35,319 nucleotides of DNA. It comes from Egibacteraceae bacterium. Its GTDB lineage: Bacteria > Actinomycetota > Nitriliruptoria > Euzebyales > Egibacteraceae. This document shows, piece by piece, positions 8,800 through 19,153 of the stretch (positions within the stretch are counted from its first letter, which is position 1; each line of letters begins with the position of its first letter). The stretch is from the NCBI GenBank assembly GCA_030446745.1, contig JAUJMS010000024.1:1-35319 (forward strand), in the 5' to 3' direction. The position numbers and the translations under genes are program-made. Below the pieces are notes generated by a model. It saw only the letters and a program-made list of their open reading frames with translations. It ran no database searches and was not told the origin of the DNA.

Positions 8800-9713
8800 C
8801 GGCGACGCCGGCGCGCTCCCGCGGCGTGACCGTGCCGGCGTCGAGCGCGAACCTCGGTCCCGGATTCGACGCCCTTGCGGTGGCGCTCGACCTGCCGCTG
8901 ACCGTCGACGTCGTCGCGCGCGAGCAGCGGCGCGTCATCGCCGAAGGACTCGGCAGCGACGAGCTGCCCAGCGACGACGGCAACCTCATCTGGCGCGCGC
9001 TGCTCGCCTACTGTGCGCGCTTCGGCGCCGCGGTGCCCGACGTCAGCCTGCGCACCCGCAACGCGATCCCGTTGGAACGCGGGCTCGGTTCCTCGGCCGC
9101 CGCCGCGGTCGCGGGGGCGGCGTTGGGTCGAGCGGTCACCGGGGCGGGCGGCAGCGACGCCGACGTCATCGCGGTGGCCGCGGAGCTCGAGGGGCACGCC
9201 GACAATGCCGCCGCCGCAATGCTCGGCGGGCTCGTCGTCATTGCCGACGGGGTCGCGCGGCGCCTCCAGCCGAGCCAACGCCTGCGCCCCGTCGTCTGCA
9301 TGCCGGCGGCACGTCAGTCCACCGCCGCGGCGCGGGGCGTTCTCCCGGCTGCGGTGCCGCTGGCCGACGCCGCGGCGAACGGCGCGCGCACGGCCGTCGT
9401 GCTGGCCGGGCTGTCCGGGGCGATCGGTTGGGACGCCGCCGCGATGGTCGACGTGCTCCACGAGCCGGCACGTCTGAGAGTCATGACCGACTCCGGGCGG
9501 CTCGTCGCGGCGCTGCGGGGCGCCGGCGTCGCGGCGTGCCTGTCCGGCGCCGGGCCGTCCGTCCTGGCGGTCGTGCCGGCCGGCGACGAACGGGCCGTCG
9601 CCACGGTCCGCGACCACGCCGACGCCGGATGGCAGGTCTGGCCGGGGCGCTGGGACCTCGCCGGAGCCACCGAGCCCTCGGGAAAGGGCCATGCGACGGG
9701 GGCACGCGTGTAG
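8796..9713 (+). CDS. thrB: Homoserine kinase
   Basis: GHMP-family kinase that phosphorylates homoserine with ATP, supplying the substrate for ThrC. It has 305 residues. Motif 1 is [19 protein letters not shown] (residues 13-31), the ATP loop is [17 protein letters not shown] (about residues 92-108), and motif 3 is [12 protein letters not shown] near residue 250. The start is the GTG that overlaps the thrC stop. It is the last gene of the lysine/threonine run; its TAG stop lies inside a perfect palindrome. Confidence 0.95.
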   Translation: MTATPARSRGVTVPASSANLGPGFDALAVALDLPLTVDVVAREQRRVIAEGLGSDELPSDDGNLIWRALLAYCARFGAAVPDVSLRTRNAIPLERGLGSSAAAAVAGAALGRAVTGAGGSDADVIAVAAELEGHADNAAAAMLGGLVVIADGVARRLQPSQRLRPVVCMPAARQSTAAARGVLPAAVPLADAAANGARTAVVLAGLSGAIGWDAAAMVDVLHEPARLRVMTDSGRLVAALRGAGVAACLSGAGPSVLAVVPAGDERAVATVRDHADAGWQVWPGRWDLAGATEPSGKGHATGARV

Positions 9714-9738
9714 ACGGCGCCGTCTACACGGGGTGCCC
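9700..9738. terminator. 24-bp perfect palindrome with outer stem at the thrB end
   Basis: Bases 9707-9730 form a perfect palindrome with half-site CGTGTAGACGGC; it contains the thrB stop codon. An outer stem GGGCAC (9700-9705) / GTGCCC (9733-9738) extends it across a 1-by-2 internal loop. As RNA this would be a very stable hairpin with a GCGC loop on either strand. It sits between convergent genes, so a bidirectional terminator is likely, although no U tract follows. A palindromic protein-binding site is the alternative. Confidence 0.6.
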
Positions 9739-9782
9739 GTGCGGTCTCCACCGACCGTGTTGTCGAGGAGGTCGGGAACGTC

Positions 9783-9828
9783 GGAGCGATGGTCTTGGGA
9801 CAGATCCGGGAGACCATCGCCGTGCTCC
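9783..9828. terminator. Second inverted repeat between thrB and the membrane protein gene
   Basis: GCGATGGTCT (9786-9795) and its exact complement AGACCATCGC (9811-9820) form a 10-bp stem around a 15-base loop. Flanking GGAGC (9783-9787) and GCTCC (9824-9828) could lengthen it as an alternative pairing. Together with the palindrome just upstream, it fills the 130-base gap between convergent genes. Probably a terminator for the minus-strand gene, or part of a bidirectional one. Confidence 0.45.
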
Positions 9829-9843
9829 TAGACCCTTGACCCC

Positions 9844-12800
9844 CTAGTTCCAGCCGGCCATCAGCGCGTCGACGCGGCGCACGGCGCCGAGCGTCGCGGT
9901 CCGGCCTCGCTCCAGACCGGTGGCACCGGCGAGCAGCGCCGCCCCGACGGCCGCCAGCGCCACCCACAGCCACACCCCTTCGACCTGCGGCAGCAGCCGC
10001 AGCGTCGGCACGGCCACGACGAGCGTGAGCGCCGCGAGCGTGGTGACCGCCGCCGCCCACACCCGCCGCCGGCTACGCGACGCGCAGCCCCACACGAGCA
10101 GACCGGCCGCGACGCCGACGGCGGCGAACACCCACGACACCTCGCCGACGAGCAGGTGCAACAGCGCGGGCGTCGCGGCGGTCGCGATGCCGGCCACGTC
10201 GACGGTCCGCCAGGCCGAGGCCGTCTGGTCCGTCGTGGTGTCGGCCCGAGCCGCGCGGGCGACATCCACTTCAGCGAGCAACGCCGCGCCGAGCGGGATG
10301 GCCACCGCCGTCCCCGTCACGTCGGTGAGCTCGGCCGCCGTCAACCACGCGAGCCCGGCGGCGACCGGGCTGGCCAAGGCGATCGCGGCGCGTCCGGTGA
10401 CGGCGGCTACTGCCGCGGTCTGCACGGCGACGGCCAGCAGCGCCACGGTCGGCGCCCAGCCGCCGGCCGCGAACCCGGTCAGCACCGCCCCAAGTGCGGC
10501 GGCCGCACCAATCCGCGACAGCGGCGACAGCCACGGCGACTCCGACCGGCTGCGCCACAGCGCCAGCCCTCCGGCGGCCGCCAGCGTCGTCCGGGTGACT
10601 CCCAGCGCCGTGCGCTGCCCGAGCGACAGTCCGAGTGCTCCGGCCGCGGCGGTCGTCGACAGGACGGTCAGGCTGCCCGCGACGTCGCGCAGCAGCGGCT
10701 CGCGCAACGGCGCCGCCGCCGCCGCGGCGCCCACCGCGGCGGCGGCCAGACCGGCCGCGAGCGCCCCCGTGTCGAGGTCGACCACGGTCCCCGCCGTGAC
10801 GGCGGCCGACAACCCGACCGTCGCCAGCGCGAGCCAGATCGCCGTCGCCTCGCGCGACAGGCCCCCGCGACTGGCGCCCCCGGCAGCAGCCGCGACGAGC
10901 CCTCCGGCGACGGCCGTGGCGCTGAACCCCGTTGCCGCCGACACCTCCACGGCAAACAGCAGACTGCCCCATGCCACCGCCGTCAGTCCCGCCGACGCCG
11001 CCCACAGGGGCACGGCCGCGCGGGCGCCTCCGGCGTCCGCGCGCCACGCCGCGGCGCCGGCACCGGCCGCCAGCGTCGCAGCGGCTGCCGCGAGCGGCCA
11101 CGGCCACGCTCCCGCGGCGTATGCGGCACCCACCACCACTGCGGCGCCGCTGACCGCCCGCCCAGCCGCACGGCGACCGACCGCGGCGGCGAGCATCGCC
11201 ACCCCCGCGACCGCCCACGCGGCGCCCATCGTCCCGGCCGCGACGTCGGGGTCGTTCAGCACCGCGGCGGCGTAGACCGCCGCGACGACGCCCTCCAGTG
11301 CGAACGTGGAGCGGCGGGCCGCCGCGCTCAGCAGCCAGCCGACGAGCAGTGCCGCGGCGGTGGCGGGCACGGCGGCGGCGGACACGGCCGCGGGCGCCTC
11401 GACGGCGTCGATCGCGACGCCGAGCAGCAGCAGCCGGCCGACCACCGCGAGGTGGGCGGCGGGGGACCGCGTCGACACCGCCACCGGCAGGCACGCCGCC
11501 GCGCCGAGCACGCCGAGCGCCGCGAGCGTCACCGGTTCGGACCACCCAAGGGCCCGCGTCGCCGCGGTCGCCGCGAGCAGCGCAGGCCCGGCCGCCCACC
11601 ACACCCGCAGCGCGGGTGACGGTCCGGCGGCGCGCACGACGACCAGCGCCGCGACGGCCGCCACGACGGCGACCTCGCCGGCGGCAACCGCTCCGAACGT
11701 CTCGCCAACGGTCGCCAGCGCGATCGCGAACGTCGCCCCCGCGGGTGCCCACCAGCTGTAGAAGCCACGGGCCCGCGGGGCGCACAGTGCCGTCACGGCG
11801 GCGACCGCCGCCGCTGCTGCGGCGACGAGCACGGACGTCAGGGCGGTCGCTGCCACCAGCGCCCCCGCCGGCAGCACCGCGGCCGCCGTGGCGGGCAGCC
11901 ACCGACGGAAACCGCGTGCGTCACGCTGCAACAGCATGCGGGCGTGGCCCCACGCCGCGGCGGCGCCCCATCCGACGACGGCGGGCGCCGCCGCCGTGGC
12001 GGCATCCAAGCCGACGACGGCCAGCGCCGCCTCGCTGGCGACGGCCAGCAGGCCGAGAGCCCCGACCGCGGCCACCGCGACGGCTTCCAACGCGCCGCGC
12101 CCCGGTCGCAGCGCGCCCCGCTCGAGCAGCGCGATGCAGGCAATGGTCGCGACTACGCCCGCCCATGCCGTGCCCCACACCGTTGCTGTGGCCCAGGCGC
12201 ACGCCGAGGTGACGACCAGACCGACCGGCACGAACGCCGCCCTCCAGCCGGCACGCGACCGGGCCGCGACGTCGAGCGCGACCAGCGTCGCCACCCCGGC
12301 GGCCACGGCCGGCACCGGCGGCCAGCCGTTACCCGCCGCGACGAGCAACGTGACGACCAGGCCGCCCAGCGCCGTGGCCGCGGCGACCGGCAGCGTCGAG
12401 CGCGCGGCTCGCCCCGTCGCCGCCACGACGACCGCGGTCCCCGCAGCAGCGGCAGCGACGACCGCGGGCTGGACGGCCGTCACGACGCCGGTCGCCGCCA
12501 GCGACGCGCAGGCGGCGGACAGCCACGCGGTCGGCGCCGCGAGCCGCCCGAGCACCGAGCCGCTACGACGGTCGGCGACCGCACAGCCGGCGGCCACCGC
12601 GGCGGTGACGGCGGTCCACGCGACGACCAGCGGCAGGCCGGCGAGATCGGGCGGCAGCGGCGAGCCGTCGACGAAGGCGGTCAGGCCAACGACCGGCAGC
12701 ACGGCGCCACCCGCCAGCGTCAGCCCTTCGGTGACCAGCGGCGCACCCCGGTCGCGCAGCAGGCGAGCCGCACCGAACAGCGTCGCGGGGATCGCCGCCT

Positions 12801-13264
12801 CCGCCAGCGGCTTCGCCACGGGGTTGACGCCGGCGAAGGCGAACAGCAGAAAGCCGAGCGCCGCGGTGAACAGCAGCGCCACGCCGAGGTAGGCGAGCCC
12901 GTGGACGGCCACGTCGCCCGCGATCCGGTCCCATGCCCGCGCCAGCGTCGAAGCGCCAACAACCGTCGGCGCCGGCGTGGTCGCGGCCGCGGGGTAGCCG
13001 ACCGGGGCCGCCCCGGGAGCCTGCGCCGTGCGCGGTCGCGCCCCGCCGTGGAGTCCGCGCCCCGCCCGGTCGCGCGCCCGTCGCCGCCCCCGCCGCGGCG
13101 TGGACACCGCCGGCGACCGCCGCCGCTCCGGCCATCCGGGCGCGGCGCCAGTCGAGCTCGGCGAGCAACGGCCGTGCCGCCGCCGCGTCGAGCACGCCGA
13201 CGTCCACCGCCTGGACCACGAACCCGCGGGTGTAGTCGATCTTGTCGGCTTCGCTGGTCGACAC
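9844..13264 (-). CDS. Large polytopic membrane protein (SCO7613/DUF2157-like), frame break near N-terminus
   Basis: A very large Ala/Val/Leu-rich protein of about 1,140 residues made almost entirely of repeated hydrophobic helices, with well over 20 likely membrane spans and no catalytic motif. It resembles the giant actinobacterial membrane proteins often labelled SCO7613-type or DUF2157-like; the function is unknown. The N-terminal part reads in one frame from GTG 13264 (GGAGG at 13270-13274, 5 bases upstream), giving STSEADKIDYTRGFVVQAVD and onward to HAAAGAATGA. The first hydrophobic segment (AWDRIAGDVAVHGLAYLG) and all that follows read in a different frame. The switch lies in a Pro/Gly/Arg-rich stretch at about 13030-13095 and needs one extra or two missing bases. 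That part of the long frame upstream of about 13090 is not plausible protein. Convergent with thrB. Confidence 0.72.
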
Positions 13265-13347
13265 GTCCGCCTCCGAGGTGTCCCGTCGCGTCCCGCGCCC
13301 CGCGGGTCGACCCAGAATCGGATCCGCGAGGCACCCGGCGCGCCAGG

Positions 13348-13367
13348 GATGTCCCCGAGATGTCCCC
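13348..13367. promoter_or_regulatory. Direct repeats spaced by one helical turn
   Basis: GATGTCCCC occurs at 13348-13356 and again at 13359-13367, an 11-bp period that places both copies on the same DNA face. It lies in the divergent region between the membrane protein gene (start 13264) and the phosphoesterase-cDPG operon (start 13518). It looks like an operator for a tandem-binding regulator; no regulator gene is adjacent. Confidence 0.4.
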
Positions 13368-13386
13368 TGGTCGCGGTCAGGGTCCA

Positions 13387-13410
13387 CCCGCATGCGCCGA
13401 CCGATGCGGG
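13387..13410. promoter_or_regulatory. 7-bp inverted repeat in divergent promoter region
   Basis: CCCGCAT (13387-13393) and ATGCGGG (13404-13410) are exact complements separated by 10 bases. This is a dyad of the size bound by dimeric regulators, between two divergent transcription units. A weak RNA hairpin is also possible. Confidence 0.35.
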
Positions 13411-13411
13411 C

Positions 13412-13452
13412 TTTGTCACCGGCGTTGCGCTTTCGGTGCCGTCGGTGACAAA
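13412..13452. promoter_or_regulatory. 10-bp inverted repeat upstream of the cDPG operon
   Basis: TTTGTCACCG (13412-13421) and CGGTGACAAA (13443-13452) are perfect complements with half-site centres 31 bp apart (about three helical turns). The TTTGTCAC arms are unusually AT-rich for this genome. A possible -10 box TAAGGT (13475-13480) follows 22 bases later, so binding here could control the phosphoesterase-cDPG genes. Inferred from symmetry and position. Confidence 0.45.
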
Positions 13453-13517
13453 CCCCGGTGGCGTGTCCGGTGGGTAAGGTGGCGCCACACCCTCCGCCGC
13501 CGGCAGGACCCGAGCTC

Positions 13518-14363
13518 ATGGTGACCATCGCGCAGCTGTCCGACCCCCACGTCGGCTCGCCGCACTTCGTGCCCAACCTGATGAACCGCATCCTCGTCGA
13601 GCTGGATGAGCTCAACCCCGACGCCGTGCTGTGCACCGGTGACCTGACCAACGAGGGGTTCGCGGGGGAGTACAAGGCCGCGGTGGGCTACTTCTCGCAG
13701 ATCCGCCAGCCGTTCCACGTCATCCCCGGCAACCACGACAGCCGCAACGTCGGCTACGTCCACTTCGAGGAGCTGTTCGGGGAGCGCTACTGGGTGCGCG
13801 ACATCGGCCCGGTCCGCGTCCTCGGGGCGGACTCGTCCGAGCCGGACCAGAACGAGGGCCGCATCGGGCGCGAGCGCTACGACTGGATCCGCGAGGGGTT
13901 CGACTGCGACGCCGCGCTGAAGGTCTTCGCGGTGCACCACCACCTCATCCCGATCCCTGGCACCGGCCGCGAGCGCAGCACCATCCAGGACGCCGGCGAC
14001 CTGCTCGAGCTGCTGCTGGCCGCGGGCGTCGACCTCGTGCTGACAGGCCACAAGCACGTCCCGCACGTGTGGCGCCTGGAGCACATGTACATCGCGAACG
14101 CCGGTACCTGCACCAGCCTCAAGCTGCGCGGGCACACCAAGCCGTGCTACTCGATCATCGAGTACGACCAAGGGCAGGTGCGCATCCACCGCAAGTACCC
14201 GTTCGGACCGTCGACGTTGATCGCGCACTGGAACCCGCGCACCGGCGAGCAGTACCACCGCGACTTCGAGCCGCTGTTCTCCGCTCCGGTCTCGCCGCAT
14301 CCACGCGAGCACGACACCGGCATCCCCGAACCCGGCGAGCCGGTCGCCGACGTGCACACCTGA
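13518..14363 (+). CDS. Metallophosphoesterase (CpdA-like)
   Basis: Calcineurin-type phosphoesterase of 281 residues, probably cytoplasmic with two metal ions. All signature blocks are present: SDPHVG (residues 8-13), GDLTNE (41-46), GNHDSRN (71-77), HHHLIP near residue 142 and GHKHVPH near residue 177. The pattern matches class III cyclic-nucleotide phosphodiesterases (CpdA/Icc), but related enzymes act on other phosphodiesters. ATG 13518 was chosen because the fold starts immediately and AGGA lies 9 bases upstream; a longer in-frame reading (from 13458) is Pro-rich and unlikely. The cDPG synthetase gene starts 8 bases after its stop, so a role in cDPG or phosphoglycerate turnover is a reasonable guess and no more. 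Confidence 0.88.
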   Translation: MVTIAQLSDPHVGSPHFVPNLMNRILVELDELNPDAVLCTGDLTNEGFAGEYKAAVGYFSQIRQPFHVIPGNHDSRNVGYVHFEELFGERYWVRDIGPVRVLGADSSEPDQNEGRIGRERYDWIREGFDCDAALKVFAVHHHLIPIPGTGRERSTIQDAGDLLELLLAAGVDLVLTGHKHVPHVWRLEHMYIANAGTCTSLKLRGHTKPCYSIIEYDQGQVRIHRKYPFGPSTLIAHWNPRTGEQYHRDFEPLFSAPVSPHPREHDTGIPEPGEPVADVHT

Positions 14364-14371
14364 CCGCTGGC

Positions 14372-15766
14372 GTGCGCCGGGCCGTCGTGCTCGTTGACGG
14401 CGAGCACTACCCCCCGGTCGTCCGCGCGGCGCTCGATGCACTGCGCGCCGGCGGCACCACGCCGGTCGCGGCGCTGCTGCTCGGCGGCACGGAGAAAGTG
14501 GCCGGCCACGGCGCGGACGTCGACCTCGGCGTACCGGCGTCGTGGGTGCCGCGGATCACGGCCGGCGCGGGCCTCGACGTCGCCGCCGCCGCGGCGGCGT
14601 TGACCGAACTGCTCGCCCGCGACCGTCCCGACCTCGTCGTCGACCTGTCCGACGAGCCGGTGCTCGACCCCCGCCGGCGGCTGCAGTTGGCGGCGCACGT
14701 GCTGCTCGCCGGCATCCCCTACGAGGGTGCCGACTTCGTGTTCACCCCACCGCCGCGCCCGCGCGTCGCGACGCGGCCCACGATCGCGGTGGTCGGAACT
14801 GGCAAGCGCACCGGCAAGACGGCGGTTGCCGGCGAGCTGACCCGGCGCCTGCTCGCGGCCGGGCGCACGCCGGTCGTCGTCGCCATGGGGCGCGGGGGAC
14901 CGCCGGAGCCGGTCGTCGTCCCGGCGGGCGCGGCGTTGGACCCGGCGGCGCTGCTCGCGGTCGCGGACGCCGGCGGCCATGCGGCGAGCGACTTCTACGA
15001 GGACGCCGTGACGACCGGCGCAGCGACCGTCGGCGCGCGGCGCTGCGGCGGCGGGCTCGCCGGCGCGGTCGGCTACAGCAACGTCGCCGCGGCGGTGCGC
15101 CGGGCCGAGTCGTTGCCCGGCGACGTTACCGTGCTGGAAGGCAGTGGGGCGGCGCTGCCGCCGCTGCACGCCGACGCGACGGTGCTCGTCGTGCCCGCCG
15201 ACTGCGACCCCGAGTTCGTGCGCGGCTACCTCGGCTCGTACCGGGTGTTGCTCGCGGACCTCGTTGTGGTTACGATGTGCGAGCCTCCGAGAGGCGCCCC
15301 CGCCCAGGTGGCAGCCGTCCTCGAGGCCCTCCGCAGCATCTCGCGACGACCACCCCTGCTCCGGACCGTCCTGCGTCCCGTCCCCCTGGGCCCGGTCACC
15401 GGCGCGACCGTGTTCTTCGCGACGACCGCACCTGCCGCAGTCGGCGCGTCGCTCAGCGCCGCACTGGAGGCGGCGCACGGCTGCGAGGTGGTCGCGACCA
15501 GCCACCGTCTCGCCGACCGTCCCGCCCTTCGAGCCGACCTCGCGGCGGCCCCCGCGTTCGACGTGCTGTTGGTGGAGTTGAAGGCCGCAGCCGTGGACGT
15601 CGCGGCGCGGGCCGCCGCCTCGGCGGGAGCCAGGGTGGTGTTCTGCGACAACCGTCCCACGGTCGTCGGCGCCGACGACGGCGAGACCGCCGGCGACGCC
15701 GACGCGGTGCTCGACGCCGCGGTGGCGCGCCTCGCGCGCCTCGCCGGCGAGCGCAGCAACGGCTGA
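14372..15766 (+). CDS. cpgS: Cyclic 2,3-diphosphoglycerate synthetase-like protein
   Basis: Homologue of the archaeal enzyme that uses ATP to close 2,3-diphosphoglycerate into cyclic 2,3-diphosphoglycerate (cDPG), a phosphate-rich compatible solute. The 464-residue product opens with the family motif DGEHYPPVVRAALDAL (residues 9-24) and has a P-loop GTGKRTGKT at residues 142-150, followed by AVAGELTRRLLAAGRTP and VVAMGRGG. A SNVAAAVRRAE segment and an LEGSGAALPP block near residues 240-265 also fit. The start is GTG 14372, 8 bases after the phosphoesterase stop. The 2-phosphoglycerate kinase gene follows after 38 bases, which supports the assignment because that enzyme makes its substrate. 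Bacterial members of this family are mostly uncharacterised. Confidence 0.85.
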   Translation: MRRAVVLVDGEHYPPVVRAALDALRAGGTTPVAALLLGGTEKVAGHGADVDLGVPASWVPRITAGAGLDVAAAAAALTELLARDRPDLVVDLSDEPVLDPRRRLQLAAHVLLAGIPYEGADFVFTPPPRPRVATRPTIAVVGTGKRTGKTAVAGELTRRLLAAGRTPVVVAMGRGGPPEPVVVPAGAALDPAALLAVADAGGHAASDFYEDAVTTGAATVGARRCGGGLAGAVGYSNVAAAVRRAESLPGDVTVLEGSGAALPPLHADATVLVVPADCDPEFVRGYLGSYRVLLADLVVVTMCEPPRGAPAQVAAVLEALRSISRRPPLLRTVLRPVPLGPVTGATVFFATTAPAAVGASLSAALEAAHGCEVVATSHRLADRPALRADLAAAPAFDVLLVELKAAAVDVAARAAASAGARVVFCDNRPTVVGADDGETAGDADAVLDAAVARLARLAGERSNG

Positions 15767-15804
15767 CGGTTCCTCGAGCGACGACAGGGCTCGACGTAAA
15801 GACG

Positions 15805-16821
15805 ATGGACGCGACACCGATCCCGCTGGACCCCCCGGCGCCAGCCTCGGCACCCCGCCCGCGCCACGTCACCGTGCGCGACGGCAAAGCGGGACTGCCC
15901 TACTCGAAGGGTCTCATGGCGACGTCGGTGATGGCCGCCGGGCTGCCGCCACTGCGGGCGTTCGCCGTCGCGGAGGTCGTCGAGCAGCGCCTCCACGCCG
16001 CCGGGCGCGACACGGTCAGCTCGGCCGACCTGCGCGACCTCGCGGCGGGCGTGCTCGAGGACGAGGTCGGGCCGCGCTACGCCGACAACTACCGCGCCTG
16101 GCAGTGCGCCCAGGACCGCACGGTGCCGCTCATCGTGCTCGTCGGCGGAACGACCGGCGTCGGCAAGTCGACCGTCGCCACGACGATGGCGGCGCGGCTC
16201 GGGCTGGTGCGGATCGTGTCCACCGACGCGATCCGTGAGGTCATGCGCGGCATCTTCACCCGCGAGATGATGCCCGCTCTGCACGCCTCGTCGTTTGACG
16301 TCGCCGGGCACCTGCGCGAGCCGCCGGGCGACGCGGAACCGGTCATCGCCGGGTTTCGCCGGCAGGTGCAGGCGGTGTCGGTGGGCGTCACGCAACTCAT
16401 CCGCCGGGCCGTGGTGGAAGGCACCGACCTCGTCGTGGAAGGCGCCCACGTCGTCCCCGGCTACGTCGAGCTACCGGGGCGCAGCGAGGCGATCGTCGCG
16501 TCGATGGTCATCGCCGTCGACGACGAGCAGATCCATCGCAGCCACTTCGTCGCCCGCTCGCAGGACAGCCGCGGCGCCCGCCACCGCGACTACCTCGCCC
16601 ACTTCGACGACATCCGCCGCATCCAGACCTACGTCCAGGCACTGGCCGTCGAGCATGGCGTGCCGGTCGTCCCCAGCTACAGCTTCGACGCGACGGTGTC
16701 ACGGGTGATGGAACTCGTGGTCTCCGCCACCACCGACCGACCCGGCTCGCGGCCACCCGAGGCCGTCGAGCTCGATGCCCGTTTGGATGCCGCGGCGACC
16801 GCCGCGGCGCGACAGGAGTAA
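15805..16821 (+). CDS. 2-Phosphoglycerate kinase-like protein
   Basis: P-loop kinase of 338 residues, homologous to archaeal 2-phosphoglycerate kinase, which phosphorylates 2-phosphoglycerate to 2,3-diphosphoglycerate. An N-terminal ATP-cone-like region (about residues 22-98, with LPYSKGLMATSVMAAGL) precedes the kinase core. The Walker A motif is GGTTGVGKST (114-123), followed by VSTDAIREVMRG, the Walker-B-like segment TDLVVEGAHVVPGY, and an HFVARSQDSRG lid-like stretch. The start is ATG 15805; only a weak purine stretch precedes it. The stop is 3 bases before the rho ATG, so it is very likely co-transcribed with rho. With the gene upstream it makes a complete two-step cDPG pathway. Confidence 0.85.
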   Translation: MDATPIPLDPPAPASAPRPRHVTVRDGKAGLPYSKGLMATSVMAAGLPPLRAFAVAEVVEQRLHAAGRDTVSSADLRDLAAGVLEDEVGPRYADNYRAWQCAQDRTVPLIVLVGGTTGVGKSTVATTMAARLGLVRIVSTDAIREVMRGIFTREMMPALHASSFDVAGHLREPPGDAEPVIAGFRRQVQAVSVGVTQLIRRAVVEGTDLVVEGAHVVPGYVELPGRSEAIVASMVIAVDDEQIHRSHFVARSQDSRGARHRDYLAHFDDIRRIQTYVQALAVEHGVPVVPSYSFDATVSRVMELVVSATTDRPGSRPPEAVELDARLDAAATAAARQE

Positions 16822-16824
16822 CCG

Positions 16825-18831
<2,007 letters not shown>

Positions 18832-18841
18832 CGGCGGCACC

Positions 18842-18847
18842 TATCCT
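18842..18847 (+). promoter_or_regulatory. Possible -10 box for rpmE
   Basis: TATCCT lies 31 bases before the rpmE ATG in the 47-base gap after rho. No clear -35 hexamer is visible. If used, rpmE would have a leader of about 25 bases carrying the AGGA ribosome site at 18867-18870. Confidence 0.3.
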
Positions 18848-18878
18848 TGGCGGCGACCCCGAAGACAGGACGCAGGCG

Positions 18879-19124
18879 ATGAAGCAGGGCATCCACCCGG
18901 ACTACAAGGTCACCACGGTGACGTGCTCGTGCGGCAACACCTTCCACACGCGGGGGACCGCCGAGGAGATCCGCGTCGAGCTGTGCAACAATTGCCATCC
19001 CTTCTACACCGGCAAGCAGAAGCTGGTGGACTCCGGTGGCCGGGTCGAGCGCTACAAGCAGCGCTTCGCCAAGACCCAGGCCAAGCAGGCCGATGCCGAG
19101 GCCGACGCGAAGAAGAAGGCCTGA
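18879..19124 (+). CDS. rpmE: Ribosomal protein bL31
   Basis: Large-subunit ribosomal protein L31 of 81 residues. It is the zinc-binding form: CSCG (residues 17-20) and CNNC (36-39) supply the cysteines. It starts [16 protein letters not shown], as the family does, and ends in a Lys/Ala-rich tail. AGGA (18867-18870) is 8 bases before the ATG. It lies between rho and the DUF1385 gene, the normal actinobacterial order. Confidence 0.97.
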   Translation: MKQGIHPDYKVTTVTCSCGNTFHTRGTAEEIRVELCNNCHPFYTGKQKLVDSGGRVERYKQRFAKTQAKQADAEADAKKKA

Positions 19125-19153
19125 CGCGTGACGCCCGACGGCGCGGTTCGGCC

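Noticed and set aside
13265-13488. N-terminal extension of the membrane protein in its long frame
   Set aside because: The translation is Arg/Thr/Ser-rich and unlike protein. Another frame has a ribosome site and a sensible N-terminus, and the area carries operator-like repeats.
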